DNA of 64,000 nucleotides. Origin: Rhyzopertha dominica (Eukaryota > Arthropoda > Insecta > Coleoptera > Bostrichidae). The notes beneath the pieces are model-generated. The model saw only the letters and a list, made by a program, of their open reading frames with translations. It did not search any database and was not told the origin of the DNA. Numbering within the stretch: the stretch's first letter is position 1; each line of letters begins with the position of its first letter. The stretch is taken from assembly GCA_025024175.1 (NCBI GenBank), contig QCXZ01000138.1, positions 50,625,092 through 50,689,091 on the forward strand, read 5' to 3'. Both the position numbers and the translations under genes were made by a program. Shown one piece after another: positions 60,018 to 64,000 of this stretch.

Positions 60018-61343
60018 ACAAGAAACATGAGTAATGGGGTGCTTTGGGTATTCAAGGACTGTCAAGAAAAGGCGTCAAAATATGATGGCGAGTACACAGT
60101 CAATTAAAAAAATGTTTTACTTATTTTCACACCATTCATTTTTATACGCTTATATACAAGATTATATTTTAAGAGAGAAATTTTATTATCGTCGTTGTCA
60201 AATAAAAGGGATCTACAATAACACGATATGTGCGGCCTTTGCTGATGCTAGAAATGTTAGAAATTGTGTGGTTATGACGCTGATTGTCGATGTTGTGCCT
60301 TAACTGTCAGCCTTTGCAATTTGTACAATACTTAACTGTATACTTAAGACGCAATGATTTTTAATATGTGTATTGTATACCATTATTTATTCGTGTTGTA
60401 GCGATATTTTGTAACAGCGCATTGATGTAAAAGAATGTTTACTAGAACGTTGAAGTTTTTGTCTACACTTTCCTTTAGTTATAACCTTGAAGAGGCACTA
60501 AGGAATGCCATTCGTAGTTTATATTGACAAACTTCTAAGAACAAAGATACATGTTGGCAACAAGATGTTTATGTAAGAAAGATAAGCGAAAAAGTTTTGA
60601 GATTTCATGTAAAACCAAGTCAGTTATTTTCGTTAGTATTTATCGAGACACCTGTTCAATAATTTTTTCACATAAATTGTTTCCTAATCAGTTACCTACC
60701 AACATCTATAGCAACCGTCTCTATACTAGACATCTTTATTATAATTATATTAATAATATCAACTGAACGTTGTGGCGGACTTGTCACTTGATTTTATACA
60801 CGCCGTCTTTGTTAGTTCGCTCTCTTTTTCTTTGTTGTTTACTAACAATGCATTTAGGTTATTTTTGTTGTTTTCATATGTAAGATTCTGTCACTAATGT
60901 TTTCTATATAATTTATACTGCCAACATTTTTCTGTTTTTGAATATGATTTAGGATAAAATTAATTTGGATTGTTTTTTCTTTAACATTTTATCTGTCATA
61001 GTGTGATCAAAGCCATTGCTGAACGCTAGTTGTTTTACGATATTTAATTCATGGTCAAAATCTGCTCTTTTTAATAGAAGATTTAAAAGCCTATAAAGTA
61101 AATTTTGTGTTGGTAGATTATTATGTCTTTTTTGATATATTTAGATTTCTTAAACAATGTTATTATGTTTCTCTTATCTGCTTTACAGATTTACTTTTAA
61201 TTTTTGTTTAATTATTTTCAAATAGTACTTGTTAGTATCAGTGTGGTGTTTTTTGAACATTTGTATGCAATTTATCCCTTGTTCTTCTGTTTGAACTTCC
61301 TTGAGTGCTCATTCTACCTCTACAATGAATAAATTTATGTCTT
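60018..61343. other. spacer between MARVEL genes 2 and 3
   Basis: AT-rich and without a supported gene; several frames of 70-90 codons are not recognisable. Confidence 0.4.
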
Positions 61344-61900
61344 ATGTCACATAGAACCTTAGATCAATTTCTAAATTACATAAACAAAATTAATAAGCAG
61401 ATACAATTCACCATTCAAAAAGAGAAAGCCAACATATTAAACCTTTTGGATCTGACCATTACTAAACATTCAGGGAAACTAAATTTCAGCATATATAGAA
61501 AACCGACAGTGAGTTCTATAGTTTAATTCACAAACTTTTACATATTCTATCGAACAAAGCAGAGATGATAAATAAAATGCTAAAAAACAATCCATATTAA
61601 TCTTAAATCCTATTCAAAAACTGAAAAATGTTAGCAGTCGATGAATTATATAGGGAACATTAGTGACAGAATTGCAAAATATCTTACAAATGAAAAGAAA
61701 AGCTTCATCCCCGTCAATAAAAATAACCTAAATACGTGGCCAGTAAACAATAAAGAAAAGACGGAGAGAAGTAGCAAAAGATTGTAATTTAACAGGATTG
61801 TCTATGAATAACCAATCTTGCTTGTCAATGAGTAGGGACGAGTTGAACAACTCAATTTACGACTTCCTAATATCGCAGAACTCACTTTAAAAATAAACTG
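61344..61900 (+). pseudogene. Penelope-like reverse transcriptase/endonuclease relic
   Basis: The plus-strand frame at 61344-61524 reads LDQFLNYINKINKQIQFTIQ, then LNLLDLTITK and LNFSIYRKPT, the conserved end of reverse transcriptase in Penelope-like elements. A frame-shifted continuation (NISDRIAKYL, NNKEKTERSSK, about 61650-61780) fits the following linker. The GIY-YIG part is not visible. The insertion ends just before the predicted promoter of MARVEL gene 3. Confidence 0.65.
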
Positions 61901-61904
61901 GGTG

Positions 61905-62077
61905 GCGGGCGCCCATTCTAAGTCCGAAAATAGTTTGTCTCGCACCCCAGTCAATGCTCCCGCAAAGTTTTTATTCTTTCAAAGTCGCTCACGCCGGAAG
62001 AGTGTAAAATATTTCAGTTGTGACTGAAACAGTATTAAGTGAAACAAGCCAGGGATAGCAACTGTTTAAAACGAAAG
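61905..62077 (+). promoter_or_regulatory. candidate promoter and 5' UTR exon of MARVEL gene 3
   Basis: A GC-richer stretch contains an initiator-like TCAGTTG at 62014-62020 and ends AAAG followed by donor GTAGGC at 62078. The first coding exon opens at acceptor TTTTAG (62697-62698), so a 621-bp 5' UTR intron is predicted. Confidence 0.45.
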
Positions 62078-62709
62078 GTAGGCAGGAAATAATAAAAATA
62101 TACTAATCATTTATTTTGTTTAACTTCATAGTAACAATTAGGCAATCATAAAGTTTTTTAACAAGGGTTTTAAGTCAGAAGGAGTAGATTTTCTTCTAAT
62201 GAGTTTGCTATAATCCATTATGAAATGTAGAAAGAAATTAGTGTTGTTTAGAAGAAAACTTCTTAAAAAGGTTATATTTTTATGTTTTGATGAATATCTC
62301 TGAAATTATCAGTAACATATAGGCATTGTCAACTTCACAGCGTAGTTATATTTCATCATTAAAATTTTATTTAATTTTATATGTTAAATTACTTAATAGA
62401 GACACTTTCTAATCGCTGTTTCTAAAACACTATTGATGGGACATAAAACATTGATAAAGGAACACTACCGATAAATTGATATTTTCGGAGAGATTTGAAT
62501 AAGAACGTACAATGTGTATTTTTTAATAGTTTAAATAATAGCTTTCAGGAGGACTCGTGTATTACTTTTGTTTCAATGAGGAGATTAAGTAAAAAAACTT
62601 TTGTAGGAATTTGTACAAGTTCAAAATCCTTGACGCCTGGATTATAGCCAGACAAATATAATCTGTTTGCCTATTAACAAGCTACATATATGTTTTAGAT
62701 TCTGATACA

Positions 62710-62859
62710 ATGATTTCTTCAAGAGGACCAACGGTAGTTAGAATTCACAACAACAATAACGCCACTGGAGGAGTAGGCTGCTGCTGTTTTAGATGTTGCA
62801 CATGCCTGAATCTCCAATTCCTAAAAAGCGAACCTGGTTTACTGAAAATCTCCGAGGCG
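62710..62859 (+). CDS. MARVEL gene 3, exon with start codon
   Basis: The exon begins at 62699 after TTTTAG, with ATG at 62710 and donor GTACGT after SEA, phase 0, 50 codons. Confidence 0.85.
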
Positions 62860-63504
62860 GTACGTATCGTCATTATAAAACGACGTTTTGGTATTTAAAA
62901 GGAACTAAATGTACTAAAACAGTGTTGAAGTAGTAAAAATTTTTATTTACACTAGTTCACTTCAGATTTAATCTTTTATCGTTCACCACCCGTAGAGTAA
63001 TGGTTTCCCTTCACTAGAAATGAACACTTCAGATGCATATATCGTTGATAATGATGATGGATTGTGCAGTTTCAAGTAAACGTTGCGATTACAAATTCCA
63101 CTACAGTCGCTCTTAAAAGCCTGAAGCTTATGGCATATGTATTTAAGGATTATACTCATCTACATTTAAACTGAGTTATATCAGCAGAATTTTTCTGTAG
63201 AATATCAAGATTAGGTAGAGTGGAATCATTAAACAACAATTAAATTTGGGATTACGATAATCATTTAAGCCATTGTCAAAAGTTTTTAAGCAAATATGTT
63301 CTTAAAGCTCTTCTTTTGCAGGTGATTGGCTCCTTTTGCCAAAGTTTAGCTTTGAATTATGGCTTAAGTTATGCTGGCACCATAGGTTCCGCTTACCAGT
63401 CCTTTTTGACGGTGTCCTGCTGGTGCTTGATGACAACTATGCTGCTTTTATTCAGCTACGTCATCTCTGAGAAATCATCGATGTTAGTTAGGCAATCGAT
63501 TTTT
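62710..63504 (+). CDS. MARVEL-domain membrane protein 3 (partial, 5' part)
   Basis: Two coding exons, 62710-62859 and 63322-63504, give 111 residues; the gene continues past the right edge after a GTAAGT donor. The N-terminal tail has a cysteine cluster, GVGCCCFRCCTC, at residues 21-32, then FLKSEPGLLKISEA, which matches the FKTAPGLVKIAQ and [12 protein letters not shown] motifs of the two upstream paralogues. Membrane segment 1 is at about 50-62 and segment 2 at about 78-97 (FLTVSCWCLMTTMLLLFSYV). The phase-0 intron after the Pro-Gly-Leu motif is at the same place as in genes 1 and 2. The Cys cluster beside the first membrane segment is a likely palmitoylation site (inference). Membership of the MARVEL group rests on this shared structure. 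Confidence 0.82.
63322..63504 (+). CDS. MARVEL gene 3, exon 2 (coding)
   Basis: Acceptor TTTTGCAG, donor GTAAGT, phase 0, 61 codons. It encodes membrane segments 1 and 2, ending VRQSIF. Confidence 0.87.
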
Positions 63505-63589
63505 GTAAGTATATGAGTTTGATTATTTTTACACTTATTTAATACGCTTCCAACAGTTTGGAAAATATATAGGAAAAGAATGTTCTATA

Positions 63590-63935
63590 TCAGATCTTGC
63601 TCAAGAAGCGAGAATTCTGCAAAATATAATGTGGTCTGTGGAATTTTTAAGAGATAAATTGAGAGATTATTTAAAAGTACTTCAGAGGACTACTTAGGTA
63701 TAACATGATACAACAAATTCTGGTAGATGGGTCGGAACAAAAATGAAAGAGCTAAATGTCCTGCTAGGTCCTTGGACCACACACACCAATACATTTTTTC
63801 TTTAGCCTTATCAAAAAGAGATAGTGTATATGACACCTGTAACGGACGTAGAAGATTTAAAAAATAAAATTCGAACCGAATGCCGCATACTTTTAGTGGC
63901 TTATTTGAAGAATTCGTTTTCAAAAAAATAAATAG
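63590..63935 (+). pseudogene. mariner-type transposase C-terminal relic
   Basis: Plus-strand pieces include IMWSVEFLRDKLRDYL and KEIVYMTPVTDVEDLKNKIR followed by a TECRILL-like helix, the usual C-terminal end of mariner-type transposases (catalytic WFMQDGA and PPRSPDL regions badly decayed). It lies in the intron after exon 2 of MARVEL gene 3 and does not match the two copies at 35.4 and 46.7 kb closely. Confidence 0.6.
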
Positions 63936-64000
63936 GTACCTCGTTCTAAAGTAAAATTTGTTCGTTCAATAACAAGTCAGATATTTTTAGACAAATTTGA

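Overview
This is an AT-rich animal nuclear window with introns and transposons. It is almost certainly an insect, and a beetle-like holometabolan is plausible but not proven. The basis is a U1 snRNA closer to the fly form than the vertebrate one, GT-AG introns from about 60 bp to about 20 kb, an NRBP/Madm first exon with an insect-style N-terminus, and MARVEL-domain proteins of the insect CMTM-like type. Transposon remnants (Tc1/mariner, pogo, CR1/Jockey-like LINE, Gypsy, Penelope-like) fill introns and spacers. No bacterial-style operon, CRISPR array or intact virus is visible.

Layout from left to right. (1) 471-605, minus: first coding exon of the pseudokinase NRBP/Madm; the rest lies off the left edge. 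(2) 3695-3856, minus: a U1 snRNA gene with a candidate snRNA promoter. (3) 5920-11931, minus: a complete seven-exon kelch-like gene (BTB-BACK-six kelch motifs, 627 aa) whose fourth intron holds a broken antisense LINE. (4) 12-20 kb: spacer with a MITE-like inverted repeat and a Gypsy pol remnant. (5) 20235-42693, plus: a complete four-exon MARVEL gene (171 aa) with a 19.8-kb first intron full of transposon debris. (6) about 45.4-59.8 kb, plus: a second MARVEL gene (165 aa), with a distant candidate 5' UTR exon and an intron carrying a transposon nested inside another. (7) from about 62.0 kb to the right edge, plus: a third MARVEL gene, of which two coding exons are in the window.

The three MARVEL genes are in tandem in the same orientation. 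They share phase-0 introns at matching places: before the first membrane segment in all three, and after an Ala-Ala-Gly just before the fourth segment in the two complete ones. This points to an ancient local gene family. They are predicted four-pass membrane proteins of vesicle or junction membranes. The kelch-like protein is predicted to be a Cullin-3 substrate adaptor, and NRBP is a pseudokinase scaffold. I see no evidence that these neighbours form one pathway.

I found no convincing new multi-gene system. The observations most worth checking are: the U1 copy with a changed U1-70K-binding loop; hammerhead-ribozyme-like cores in inverted orientation at about 37.5 kb, with a related motif between perfect 20-bp inverted repeats at 6.3 kb; the nested Tc1/mariner elements at 53.5-56.6 kb; an 88-bp inverted repeat around a Penelope-like endonuclease relic; and the fact that all three N bases inside exons sit at third codon positions.
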